From Ophiodon elongatus (lineage: Eukaryota; Chordata; Actinopteri; Perciformes; Hexagrammidae), in NCBI GenBank assembly GCA_016806645.1, contig JACSYO010002159.1:4731501-4795500 (forward strand): a stretch of DNA of 64,000 nt, given 5' to 3'. Numbering within the stretch: position 1 is the first letter of the stretch; every line of letters starts with the position of its first letter. Position numbers and translations under genes: made by a program. This document shows, piece by piece, positions 1 to 17,901 of the stretch. The notes below the pieces were generated by a model, which had not been told where the DNA came from, did no database searches, and saw only the letters and a list, made by a program, of their open reading frames with translations.

Positions 1-180
1 TGTTAATGTGAGCTCTTTATCAAAAAATATGAAGGTGTTTGAGAAAATTATTTTGTCCTCATTTACATGCTAGTTTAATTAATAAACTCTACGGTTTAAT
101 TAGAATATCTAATCTATAGTTATCGTACACGCACAGGCACTACTGTGGCACCATGATGTATGATGAGTTTTGCTTCTTAC

Positions 181-480
181 TCTGTATTCACTGACATCGT
201 CCTCCATCTTCACACCCAGCGGTGCCATCATGGACTGCCCATTCGGTTCCCCGAGAGATGCCAGCTCCGGCCAGTCACAGTGACAATCCTTCGAGAGGCT
301 AGAGAGGTCAAGCAGCTGGTCACACCCAGATCCCATAGAAGCTGCCTCATGCTCAGGGGAGGACTGATCGTACTCAGTCTTCAGGGCCAGAGACGAGGAT
401 GAGGAGGAGGAGAGAGAGAGCTCAGCCCGAAGCTGTTTTCTCTTCACCAGTGCACGCCAGTCCAGGTATCGGCGCTTCAC
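181..480 (-). CDS. msantd4: msantd4 coding exon, end of SANT domain and Ser-rich/acidic linker
   Basis: The exon starts after a TGTGCAG acceptor with VKRRYLDWRALVKRK, the last SANT helix, then runs into a seven-serine tract and an acidic segment ending EDDVSEYR. A good donor, AGA|GTAAGA, ends it at 181 after 100 codons. If that donor is not used, the frame stops near 109. Ending there would lose the family's C-terminal coiled-coil, so splicing to an exon left of the window is preferred. Confidence 0.82.
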
Positions 481-1465
481 CTGCACAGGAGATTAGGAAG
501 AAAAGGTACTACTGGTGTTTAATAGGTTATATGTATAAAAAATTATAAAAGTATGATTCGAACATAGAAATAAACACACCTCAGCAGCAGTGCGTAGCTC
601 TCCCTCCCCCAGTGAATTAACACCTTGAGCCACTTCCTCCCATGCCTGTCTCTTCAACTCATTAATGGCTGTGTTCTGTTCACACACAGAGAGAAGAGAA
701 GAAAAACAGACAACAATTTGATTGTTTTATTCTAACAATTCTAACATGGCTTTTGTTAAGACAAAATACTGTCAAAATAACAGAATTGTCAGTTTTACAA
801 AATAAAAGCAGACACGTCTGTAAAACAAAAAGCTCCTCTATTGTACATTCAGCAGATCATTGTGGGGCCAATACCAATATAGATATTTGACACTTTGCAT
901 TTTATTTCCAGAAATACATTACTTAAAGAAAAACATTTGTGACTAGGGTCCCGTAAATTGGTTTGGAAAAATGAACTGTGTCAGTGCTCTCTGGTGGTGA
1001 TAATGGAAATACTACTTCTGAACTATTTAAAAAATGTTTTGGCATTTCTGCACTGCACTTTCATTTAACTTAGCAGCTGACCTATATGGGACCCGGTTGA
1101 TTGATCTAGGTTTACTCTTTATCTGACTCATAATGTTTGTATATTTTAGTTGTGACTTACTTTTTGGATGAGCATGTCAGTTAATTGTGTCCTACGATAA
1201 AGTTTTTTGGTCAGTAATGAAACAACTGGTTTGAAAACTATTTTCACATATTTAACAAGAGGTTTCAAACGACTTTGAAGAAGTTGCTGTTGGATAAGTG
1301 CTAATTAACTTGTGCTTCGGTTGATCTATCCAAGAGAAGAGAAGAATAAATCTATACCTGCTGTCTAGAGAACAACACGTCCGTCCTCTTGTGGATTTCC
1401 CTGATGAGTGTCTGTGTTTCTCTCACACTGTAGTTGCTCTTCCTCTTCCTCTTCAGATGCTTCAC
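181..1465 (-). CDS. msantd4: msantd4, Myb/SANT-like DNA-binding domain protein, partial (3 coding exons, runs off left edge)
   Basis: Three minus-strand exons (1358-1465, 580-675, 181-480) join in frame through GT-AG introns and give 168 codons. The first two exons plus the start of the third form the Myb/SANT-like domain: basic KRKRKSNYSVRETQTL, then AWEEVAQGVNSLGEGE with the conserved Trp, then VKRRYLDWRALVKRK. These match vertebrate MSANTD4 closely from memory. After the domain come a serine run and an acidic stretch with a CDWPEL motif, as in the family linker. The family's C-terminal coiled-coil is not seen and should lie left of position 1. The family product is a presumed nuclear DNA-binding protein of unclear function. 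The first conserved codon is GTG (Val) where the human protein has the initiator Met, so the start must be in an upstream exon. The gene is divergent from aasdhppt. Confidence 0.9.
580..675 (-). CDS. msantd4: msantd4 coding exon, central SANT helix
   Basis: A 32-codon exon follows the acceptor TGTGAACAG and ends at GAG|GTGTGT, phase 0 at both ends. It encodes NTAINELKRQAWEEVAQGVN and the SLGEGELRTAAE continuation, with the Trp-Glu-Glu core typical of this SANT subfamily. It joins in frame with both neighbours. Confidence 0.92.
676..1357 (-). other. msantd4 intron
   Basis: An AT-rich intron between two SANT exons. No coding exon, RNA gene or recognisable repeat was seen in it. Confidence 0.8.
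1358..1465 (-). CDS. msantd4: msantd4 coding exon, N-terminal half of SANT domain
   Basis: This 36-codon exon is bounded by a TTTCCTGCAG acceptor and a CAG|GTATAG donor, with both boundaries in phase 0. It encodes VKHLKRKRKSNYSV... through ...DVLFSRQQ. The human protein begins MKQLKRKRKSN at this point. Here the corresponding codon is GTG directly after the acceptor, so translation probably begins in an unseen upstream exon. The open frame continues upstream without an ATG into intron-like sequence. Confidence 0.9.
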
Positions 1466-3380
1466 CTGCAGGAAATCCAGCTTGGCAGCAAGATGGGGAC
1501 AGAAACCCCAGAGACAGAGAGAGAGAAAAAGAGACAAGGATGGACAACTGGGGGAGGGAAGCAAGAAGAAGAAGGGGAAGAGAGCGGTGTAGGTATGAAA
1601 GGAGCAACAGAAAAAATAAAGGAGTTAGAAAAGGAAGAGTGAATGGAAACAGGTGTACAAAGAGAGATAGGTCAGAGATCAGAGTAAAGGGGGCATGTTA
1701 TTTGTAAAGGTTAGTCCATGTCTAGAAGTGTAGCTTTCCTTCAAAATCACAGTGTTTTTTTATCAGGGAGGAATCCCTCAGTGGCTCCAGCACTGCCTGT
1801 GAAGTCCGCCACCTGGGAGACTGATCTCAGCTGTTACACTAGATGCTGGCTCTGTGCAATGGCATGTAAGAGAGAAGTGTGTGAAGTTGTAGATGTCACA
1901 CCTGGTTGGCTGGAGGATTAAATCATCAAAAGTCTTCTTTTTTTCCCAGAGGAGGGTTCACTTGATGAGGCCCTGATTTGATGTAGCTAAGGCCACAGAA
2001 TATTAAGACAAGATGTGCAGGGTTTTCCACCTTTATTCCCTGATCTGCACTGCTGCCAGGTGAGCGAACACAGGTAGAGAAGCATCACAGGCTGAAAGGA
2101 CTCCGCAGTCTTCCTGTATGTAAATCAGAGAGTAGTTAATATTGTTGAATAAAACAAGACTTCTCAAGATATTAAAGATAATTGCAATATTAAGTAATAC
2201 AAGGGCGTAATATACATAAATATTTAGTGCAACAAGCTATTCTCTCACTTTCTTTTGATGTAAACTGCAGACAAGTTTGTTATTTGTCTTGTGAAAAAAC
2301 ATAAAGGTATATTTTTTTATAAATCGTAGGGGAATCATCTTTTACAGTAGTTCACCAGGTTACAAATTTTAGTAAGGGCTCTTTCATTAACTGATTACCT
2401 CTCAATATGAAGAAATGCAGATTTTGAGGTTGTGAGTAGCCTTGCAAATGCTGAGTTGTCGCCAATAAAATACTGCTGATGTTTCAAAAATAATTCTGCA
2501 GCACATTAACACACATTGTTATGCGATGCTTAATTCTTCTATTAGGCTACTATAAGCAGACAATATCGACCACATATCGTATGGGCTACCGTTACTACAA
2601 TATTAAAATCACACGTGCAGCCTTGGGAGGTTTATTGTAAGTACATTTGAGATGTGTGTTTCTTCTGTTAGCCTTTACACGGAGACAAAATACCCATAAG
2701 CAGTATGTGCTTCTAGGTTATGCCCTAAGACTGTATCTCCAAAATATTTCGAATAAAGCAAAAATAACGGGGTGTCTTTTAGGAACGGCACGCTATGAGA
2801 CAGTGTTTTTCTCACCAAACCAGTTTCATCATCATTATCAGAAATGGGACGTGATCGTGTGTGTTGCCTATTCAACCACCACCTCCAATTAAACATTATT
2901 TTTCATATATTGTGAAGACAACTTACCTTATACACACACAGATGTACCGCAATCAAAACAACATCGTAGAGGTACAATTTATTGGTGCTTTCAGGTACGA
3001 CTCGCACATTTAACATCCTATTATTGAAGCGGTAAACAGGACGGTACGAGTGGAAATCGGATAGAATAATTTGGAGGAAAAAAAACGACCCTGTAATAAA
3101 AGCTTTTTTTTACGCAGCACGGCGCTATTTTCACAATTATATTGCAAAAGAGACATTTAACGGATTTCCAAGGATGAGCCCAAGCTGAGAGGTGTTTTTT
3201 TTTTTAAGTAGCAAGCTTGAGATACTACAGCTTTACAGGCAATAGGCTTCAGTACATCCCATCTCTCTCAAGTATCAAACAATTGTGACATTCATTGACA
3301 CCACAACACGTTCTCTTTCGTTTTTACAATTTTCCTGAGAGCACCTGAAGGGGTCGTTGGTTGTGTACAGTTTAGCTCGC
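1466..3380 (-). other. msantd4 5' region and presumed first intron
   Basis: No conserved coding exon was found between the first conserved msantd4 exon and the promoter. A strong minus-strand donor (ATAAG|GTAAGT, exon side ending at 2927) could end a 5' leader exon. The sequence before it carries no in-frame ATG near the junction that would supply the missing initiator; the nearby ATG at about 2964 hits a stop two codons on. The first exon is therefore only a candidate. No kbtbd3-like long open frame is present. Confidence 0.5.
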
Positions 3381-3450
3381 TCCCATTGGTCGGCTCTCCA
3401 CCGCGCCCACTTATGACGTCATTGACTCTCGCCTCTTCTCTTCCGGCGGC
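3381..3450. promoter_or_regulatory. Probable bidirectional promoter of msantd4 and aasdhppt (CCAAT, CRE, ETS motifs)
   Basis: This GC-rich segment lies between divergent genes. It holds an inverted CCAAT box (ATTGG, 3385-3389), a full palindromic cAMP-response element TGACGTCA (3414-3421) and an ETS-type CTTCCGG (3440-3446). CpGs are dense from here to about 3780, unlike the AT-rich surroundings, and no TATA box is evident. NF-Y, CREB/ATF and ETS sites together are typical of head-to-head housekeeping promoters. Factor binding is inferred, not shown. Confidence 0.65.
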
Positions 3451-3663
3451 TCGCTCGGCGTGCTCGCCGCTGTCAGACACAAACAAAGTGTAACGTTGGT
3501 AGTTGTGTTAGTTGTCCCCAGTTGTGCACACTGCACAGAGGCGACACTGTGAAGGTAGCAACGCATCTGGATACGACGTTTCCAGAGTTTTGTTTTTTTT
3601 CTCAGTCAGACTTTCACTAACAACTTGTGAGGAGCCTGAGGCTGTGGAGGTGGAGGAGTCCAG

Positions 3664-3672
3664 ATGAGGTGA
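3664..3672 (+). promoter_or_regulatory. Two-codon upstream ORF before aasdhppt start
   Basis: ATG AGG TGA encodes Met-Arg-stop six nucleotides before the main ATG at 3679, in the same frame. If the leader includes it, ribosomes could terminate and reinitiate almost immediately. Its effect on translation is inferred only. Confidence 0.5.
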
Positions 3673-3678
3673 GGAGAC

Positions 3679-10691
<7,013 letters not shown>

Positions 10692-10754
<63 letters not shown>
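10692..10754 (+). repeat. (CA)31 microsatellite at start of aasdhppt 3' UTR
   Basis: A pure CA array beginning one base after the TAA stop codon; it would be transcribed in the mRNA. Confidence 0.95.
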
Positions 10755-10756
<2 letters not shown>

Positions 10757-10912
10757 TTTAAAAGTGCCAACAACAAAAAAAACACTGACACTGAAGCTGT
10801 TTTCTCATTCAACACAAGTCCAGTCAAGTTTAACCTAAAATCTCTCTGAGGGCTTCAGAAACCATACAGTATCTGACACCTTCTATCTTTAGATCCTTGA
10901 TTCAGATGAAAA

Positions 10913-10918
10913 AATAAA
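10913..10918 (+). terminator. Candidate poly(A) signal of aasdhppt
   Basis: AATAAA lies 223 bp after the stop codon on the coding strand and is the first canonical signal downstream. Another lies at about 11226. The actual cleavage site is not determined. Confidence 0.5.
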
Positions 10919-12410
10919 CCTTTACATTCCTGATACACACACAGCTTTTAATGTTGATCAATAGATTGACATCCTGGGAATTTTGTTAACGTCCTGTGTA
11001 ATTTCAGGGTACACATTGTGCAAGATTCTGCACCGAGCACTTCATTATTACCCGTGTACACTCAAAAAACGCATTGACTGAAAGAAATCTGTAATACATG
11101 CTGTGTATATACTGTATAATATGTAAGATAAGTAAGGCATAATTCACAGATAAATAGATGATTAATGGACCATAATTACTTAATTTTAAGTCTACTCCCA
11201 ATGTGGATCATGGATGCAAGGATCAAATAAAGAGTTACCCCAAGTGGCAAGTTCAACGTGTTGGTGTTTACTTGAGGTCGCTCTTAACAAACACATTTTT
11301 CCTCTCAAGGCGTCTGTCTTTTATTCTCTTCTCTCTTTTATCCAGCAGTTATTGTGAGTTCAATGCAGAGCAACTTATGAAGTATCCAATAACTACTCCA
11401 GGTTTTCCTTCCTGCTGTCTCTCTCTCTCTCCGTGTCCGACTGCTCTTCTAGTCTCACATGTACATGTGCACAGAGCCGGGTAATAATTCCGTTTAATTC
11501 AGTGTGATTATTGATCAATAATCTGAGGTATATCAGTTTATGATCATATTGCGTTAACTTTTTATAAAACTCTGCTGACCCAGTCAATGGTTTCAATCAA
11601 AATATAATTAAAAACAAAAGAAATTGGTCATTGAAAGTTATTTCGCGATGAAATCGGGCAATTAATTCACACACTAATTTGCCATACTGCATCAAAGGTT
11701 GATATCTGATAGACTTTCTTTGTAACCATATTCCCCTATAAGTGCATGTATCTTTCTACACTTCCTTTGGATAACTAAATGTATCTGCCTCTCCTCTTTT
11801 TTCATATCTTGCATTAATTTTCCCCTTCCTTTCTTCCTCCTTATCTCTTCCAGTTTGTTGCTTTCTTTTCTTTTTCTCTCTCTCTCACCATCTGGTAGCA
11901 CATGCATTTCAATCATGAATATTTAGTCAACCATCACGTTCTCTTTCTCTTTTTCTTTGCAGTTCATATCTGCTCCATCCTCCCTCTCCCTTGAGGACAG
12001 TCTGCATGTTTACCTTCTTTCTGCATCGCCTTACTTTAATCTTAACATTTAATTGTAATCCTTCTCTCCTGCACACATAGAAAGGAAATTACATGTTAGA
12101 GGTCAAGTGGTACGTATGTGTAGTCGGTAATGTGCCATGTTTGTGAAATTACACACTCCACCTCACCGTCTCACAACCTGAGGTGAACCGAATCATAAAC
12201 ACACAAAGTGGCTGCTGCAGGCATTTTTCTTGTTACTGTAATTATTGAGAACTAGAAAGCTGCACTCATTGTAAGGCAGCTCTCCACCAGGTGTCTGCAA
12301 AGACCTCTGGTGTAATGTTTAATTTAAAGAAAACAACCCGCAATTGGCTAACCCCTCATCTAGACTGCAAGTGTATCAGATGTGGTTTCCACTTGCACGT
12401 CTCACACAAT

Positions 12411-12496
12411 AGATACGCTCTCATTGTAATCTATATATGTATATAGATACGCTCTCATTGTGATCTATATAGATACGTTCTCATTGTAATCTATAT
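12411..12496 (+). repeat. Three-copy 26-bp tandem repeat
   Basis: The unit AGATACGCTCTCATTGTAAT plus CTATAT occurs at 12411-12436, 12445-12470 and 12471-12496, with single-base differences and an 8-bp spacer after the first copy. Confidence 0.9.
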
Positions 12497-15400
12497 AGAT
12501 GTCTGCGCCGGTTATGTAGGCGCGTATCTGAGCTCCGTCTCACGGCTTAACTGTGACTTAATGTATTATGTAAACTGTTTTCCATCAATGTGTCTCTGGC
12601 CGCTGAGCAGTGACTGAGTGCCGTTGGTTCAGTCAGCAGTGTGTGTGGCCTGGTTGTTCCTTAGCTGTTAGCCGACAGTCACACCATCCAAAACAATAAA
12701 AGTGAGCAAACCGTTTTCCTCCACTGTTTCTCCGGCAGCTGAGCAGCGCTGATGCACTCAGCTGTGTTATCACTAGCGGGGACCGGATAAGAGTAGTGAG
12801 TGAGGAGTCAGCAGTCAATCAATATCAGTATGATATATTATCAGTATGAAACGGACAATGAAAGGTGTTTTTGAGAAAGTGTGAGTCACTACGAAGATGA
12901 AAGGTCCTCGAACATTCAGCCATTAATGAGCACCCAAAATATAATGCAGTTCGGTGCAGCAGTATGTGAGATTAACCGTAGACAGACGAGAAATGCGTGC
13001 ACACAACCAATGTAAGTATCTCTGGCTACATAGTGAAACCAAAATCAATGACTTATCTCAAAGCCAGAACTTACGGGAAGTTGAAATCAAATTTGAGTTA
13101 ATATCAAACTATTAAAACCATCAACAAATACAGGCCGACATCATCCTAAGAGCAGGAAAAGGATATCATTGGCTATTATATTATAGACAGACAAATATGC
13201 AATCTGTCTGAACTGCTATAACCACACACACACGATCTGACAGGGCTGTGTGACATGGACGTGAGATGTTATGAGCCCATTTGATGACACCACGACCTCC
13301 ACTACACCTGCTGCTAATCTTCATGTCAGGTATCCCTCTTTCTTGATTCCTTCCACCCTCAGATGTTCTTCCCGTCAGATGTTTTGTTATTTTCTCACCA
13401 CTGATTGTGCTTTTGTAATCATAAGAAGTGATGATATTGTAACCTGCTGTGAGGAAGGCTTCATGAGGTCCCTTGTCTATATTTGTGTGTGAGACACACA
13501 CAAATACAGACGGTGTGTCGGAGGAAGAGTGTAGTCATTCAAGTGGATGTTGTAGAGCATGTGCATGCACGTGTGTGTGCTTTTAGTGAAAAAAATATAG
13601 CTTGAAATCACACACATGTACATTGCCTCAAACTGGAGTGAATTTAGTCTCTCCACCATCTTAAACGTGTGTTCTCTGCAGCGGAGAAGGAGGAGAGCGT
13701 AGGCAGCAGGGTCAGACTGGAGTCACACAGGCTTTCCTTAGAGAGAGGCCATTTTTAGTTGCCTCAGGTTTACTTGTGTGTCATAGAGGATACCTATTTT
13801 TAAATGCAGGATGGAGACGAGAGTACTTTATGCATCAGACTGAGAATTTACTTTTCTTTTGTTTATCCAGCTAAAATTAAGAAGCCAAACTTTAGTAATG
13901 TTCTCATTAGCTGAGCAGGTATGTATTATAACTTTTTAACCATGCTATAGACATGGCTCTAGAGAGAGGAGATGATTGATACCACCGTCATATCCATTGC
14001 CTTTAATACTTAATGGACAGGTATGCTCTTCTTGATTAAGGATGCATATTAGCAAGAGGCCCCCAGTTATAGCCCAATTTGATTTCCAACTCCTGTTAAG
14101 TAGAGGGAGGTAGTTAAACATACTAGTCCGTCGGGTTTGAAAATAAAATGTTCCTGAACCACTAAAGTTTCAAACTGAAGCCTGAAGTGATTTACTTCAA
14201 CATCAATGGCCAGACTTTGTTATGTTTTCTCATGGATACTTGATTTGTTGGAAGTGGGATGCTACTTTGATGTAGCTGCCAGCTTGGAGTCAGCAAAGAA
14301 GAGGTTGACGTTGCCCTGAGTGAAGCTTTCCTTTTTAAGTCCAAGCTTTGAGATTCATGTTTGCTCAGATATGAAACAGTGTCTCTGCCACTGATGAAGA
14401 AGACTGAATATCATGTGCCATTGGAATTAGTTATAAGTCTCAATCACTGCGGTTGTTTACACTTCAATTTTTACTTTGGAGTTTAGATTTTTCAATGGAC
14501 TATAATGTTTCACGTTTGCCAATTCACTTTGGTGCATGTGTGTCTTCACTCAAAAATGACTGTCACTATTGTTTCCCTGCTTTGGAACATGCTCTGTACA
14601 GCCTAATGTATGATTTAGAAAGTTACACCGCATTTGAAACAATCAAAACACACGCTTACACAAAGGGCAGATAAGTAACACCTACACAACCCAATCAGAA
14701 ACATTAGCACTTGATTTCACTTGTTGGCTTGTACTGATTACAGACTCCTATGCTAATGTTGTGTGTATGTGTGTGTTCAAAGTGGGGTTGATGTTTACAG
14801 GCAATCACAGAGGATCAAGTTAAGGTAATACGTATAACCATTATTTTCCTCTCAGGCTAATCACACCGTGTTTCACATTACAATGTAGTATGTCATCGTA
14901 ATGTTTGCGTATACTATGTAATAAAAGTATTGCAGTACAATAATATAGAATCCCGCTTTTCTCTTACACAATAATTAAATTCCAGTTATTCTTTTTTTTT
15001 TTTACCTTTAATTTTTATTATGCTGATCAAAATCGAGTCATTGCACATAGATTAGTAATTTTCTATGTAACTGAAAATGTTATGCAGGACATACTTTTCA
15101 CATTTCTTTCCATAAAGCTCAGGTATTTCGTAAAGAACATGTCATGATCATGTCATGTGTTCAGAAATAAAAGTAATGACACTGACATCAATCAGGAAGC
15201 GCAAATTAAAGTAGATTATAGTTAGGTGATAATTGCTTGAGCAATCACAATGAACAATTATATTTTTCACAATAGTTTACCCTTAATAGTACTACCATTA
15301 GACCATTGCTAAAAATCACTTTCTGTATTTGTATTTATTACGTCTCCTTATGTGTTCCATAATTTTCATTTATATGTATTTTTTAAAACAAACTTGAAGT

Positions 15401-15800
15401 TCTGATAAAGTTTATAAAGTTCTCATAAGATTCTGATTTCAGTTGGCAGAAAGTGTTTCCCATTTCGCTCCACGCAGAGAGCATCAGGCAATCTGCTAAC
15501 TGGTTGAATTGTGCATTATGCCACACTAAACCTAATAATAATATTGTTTTTCTTAATCTTGAACCCAATACCTAACCATGAATCCAATCATTCAAGCAAT
15601 GAGAACAAATATTCAAAATGGAGGAGTTTACTGACACACACACATACTAGTTTCCAGGATGACATTTGCTCATCCTCCCTTACATGTGCAGAACAAGCGT
15701 CCTTAGGACACACATACACACAACTTAATCACAACCACTATCGCTGCCCTATTTTCCATATGTAACTGGGGCACCTACATCCAGCCAGCTGTATTAATGC

Positions 15801-15807
<7 letters not shown>

Positions 15808-15850
<43 letters not shown>
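15808..15850 (+). repeat. (TG)21 microsatellite
   Basis: A pure TG dinucleotide array in the intergenic interval. Confidence 0.95.
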
Positions 15851-15851
<1 letters not shown>

Positions 15852-16179
15852 CCTAGCCATCTGTACAAATGCAATCTAGTGCTGCAGGCAGAACTCTAGC
15901 ATCAGTCACAAGGGCATGATGGCGAGGAGGGGGTGGGAGAGAGAGCAACAAGAGAGTTACTCCAGTTTCCTTGGAGAGAAACAGGAAAGGAAAGAGAAGG
16001 AAGAAGCGGGAGGGTAAATTGAGGCTACGAAAACAAAAGCAAGATGATACAAAAAAGATGAGAAGAGGAAGTTAAGAAAGTGTCTGTGGTGTTACAACCA
16101 GATAACTGTGGAAAGCAGTAAAATGACTAAAATCCATCTTCAAGGAGACTTGGTTAAATCTGCATGAAATACTTTAATG

Positions 16180-16202
16180 CCAATGCCAACAATTGGCATT
16201 GG
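16180..16202. repeat. Perfect short hairpin (10-bp arms, 3-nt loop)
   Basis: CCAATGCCAA, loop CAA, then TTGGCATTGG. No run of T follows on either strand, and no RNA gene could be recognised around it. Confidence 0.8.
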
Positions 16203-17663
16203 TGAAGCGGTCACATTCCCAAACTAAACTACTCTCACCACACAGTGATGCCAGCTTTGACGTTATGGCTGCCAAACTCATTCTGACCATCTCACCATGA
16301 GTAGGAATATTATTTTTGATAGAGCCTCTAAAACTGCTGATGTGAAGCTTCCTGTTCATGCAGGAATTGCTGGTTTGGAGAGGGGAGACGAAGAGAAGGA
16401 TGTTTGCTGGGGTGCTGCAATTTATGCAGAATTTAAGGGAGAAAAAGTTAAATGGATGAAATGCCACATGGGGGAAACTTATCCCGTGTGCAATTACGTG
16501 GTATGAAATTTTAAATTGAAAGCATGATGAGAGGAAAAGGACTGAAAAGAAATAAATGCACTGAGAAAAACAGAGGATGCCTCCACCTCAACCTGTTGCC
16601 AATAACAGCAGCAATCCTTACTTTGTTAAGTTAAACATAATTGATTCATAGCTGGACAATTCATTATCACACACAGACACGTACATAATGATCAGTAAGT
16701 GCTCGGGGAATGGTCATGGGTGCACAAAATCAATTCACCTTTAGGAATCGACACACATACACACGCAGCGTTAACGTCAGAGCAACGTCAGAACTGCTGC
16801 AGTGGATTAGACCTCAGTCTCGGCCCCTCGTCCTGCACCGGCCCCCCAGAGAATATGTTGTTTCTGTAAGATAGCTACTGTAACTGTATGTTAGAAAAAG
16901 TTAGAAACTAGTGTGATGGAGACAGCTGGAAGGGATTATTCAACGTGAAGGTCAACGCAATGTTTATAACCAAATGTTATCTTTAAAACTACATTAAACA
17001 TTATTATTTTGATCCCAAAACAAACCCATAGCAAAGGCAAGAGCCTTTTTATGATGCCTACTGTAGATTATTTCATGTTACTCAGAAAAGCTACTTGGGC
17101 CTCACCGGAGTCCTTTCTTTTACCAACCAGCATAATGTAGGTCAAGTATTAATTTCCATTGTTTCTCTCTCATTGCAGGGCAGCCTTATCTCACAAAAAT
17201 ACGTGAAATGACCACGACCTCTTAACAACACATTACGTGGCAGGTAATGTGTTAAATTACTAGTTGGCACCACGGAAACAATGCCAATGGAAAGTTAATT
17301 AGGAATATTTGTGGCGGTGGACACACATATTAAACGCATCCAGTTGAATGCTATGCTCGGAGCTAGTGACGTACTATGAACAGTGAGACACACTAGTGGG
17401 GGAGGGGGTCAAACAAACTTTCAACCAGGGGAATACTGGTTTGAGTCTGGCTGTGGCCAATATGCTCTTTGACTGATTTATTTATTTTGTGTGCCACATT
17501 AAATAAATGTTTAAAACACCAGAGACTTCCGACCTAAATGACTTACTTTACTGTTTCTGCTGCCTGAGTGTTTTGGCTGTTAAATATAATACACTACAGC
17601 TGCTGGAGGTTTACATCACCAAACTACTTTTCAGTTTACAGAGTCTGAACCATTCACATCCAT

Positions 17664-17713
<50 letters not shown>
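17664..17713 (+). repeat. (AC)25 microsatellite beside a duplicated 42-bp sequence
   Basis: A CA array followed by ACAGACACAGACACACGCGC and then the 42-bp segment that also occurs at 46308-46349. Confidence 0.95.
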
Positions 17714-17718
<5 letters not shown>

Positions 17719-17732
17719 AGACACACGCGCAG

Positions 17733-17774
17733 GGTGATTTGTTTTGACAGTACAAGACAGCACGTCCTGTGGGA
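17733..17774 (+). repeat. Dispersed 42-bp repeat, copy 1
   Basis: Identical over 42 bases to 46308-46349 and also located just 3' of a CA array on the plus strand. The core word is GACAGTACAAGACAGCACG. Probably part of a dispersed element whose boundary is the microsatellite. Confidence 0.85.
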
Positions 17775-17858
17775 GCAAACCATCATGCATTGCACCAAAA
17801 CCTCACTCAAGGGTAGGAGACAAAAGGCATTGACATCACACACACAAACACACACATT

Positions 17859-17862
<4 letters not shown>

Positions 17863-17899
<37 letters not shown>
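17863..17899 (+). repeat. (AT)18 microsatellite
   Basis: A pure AT array directly after an ACACACA-rich segment. Confidence 0.95.
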
Positions 17900-17901
<2 letters not shown>

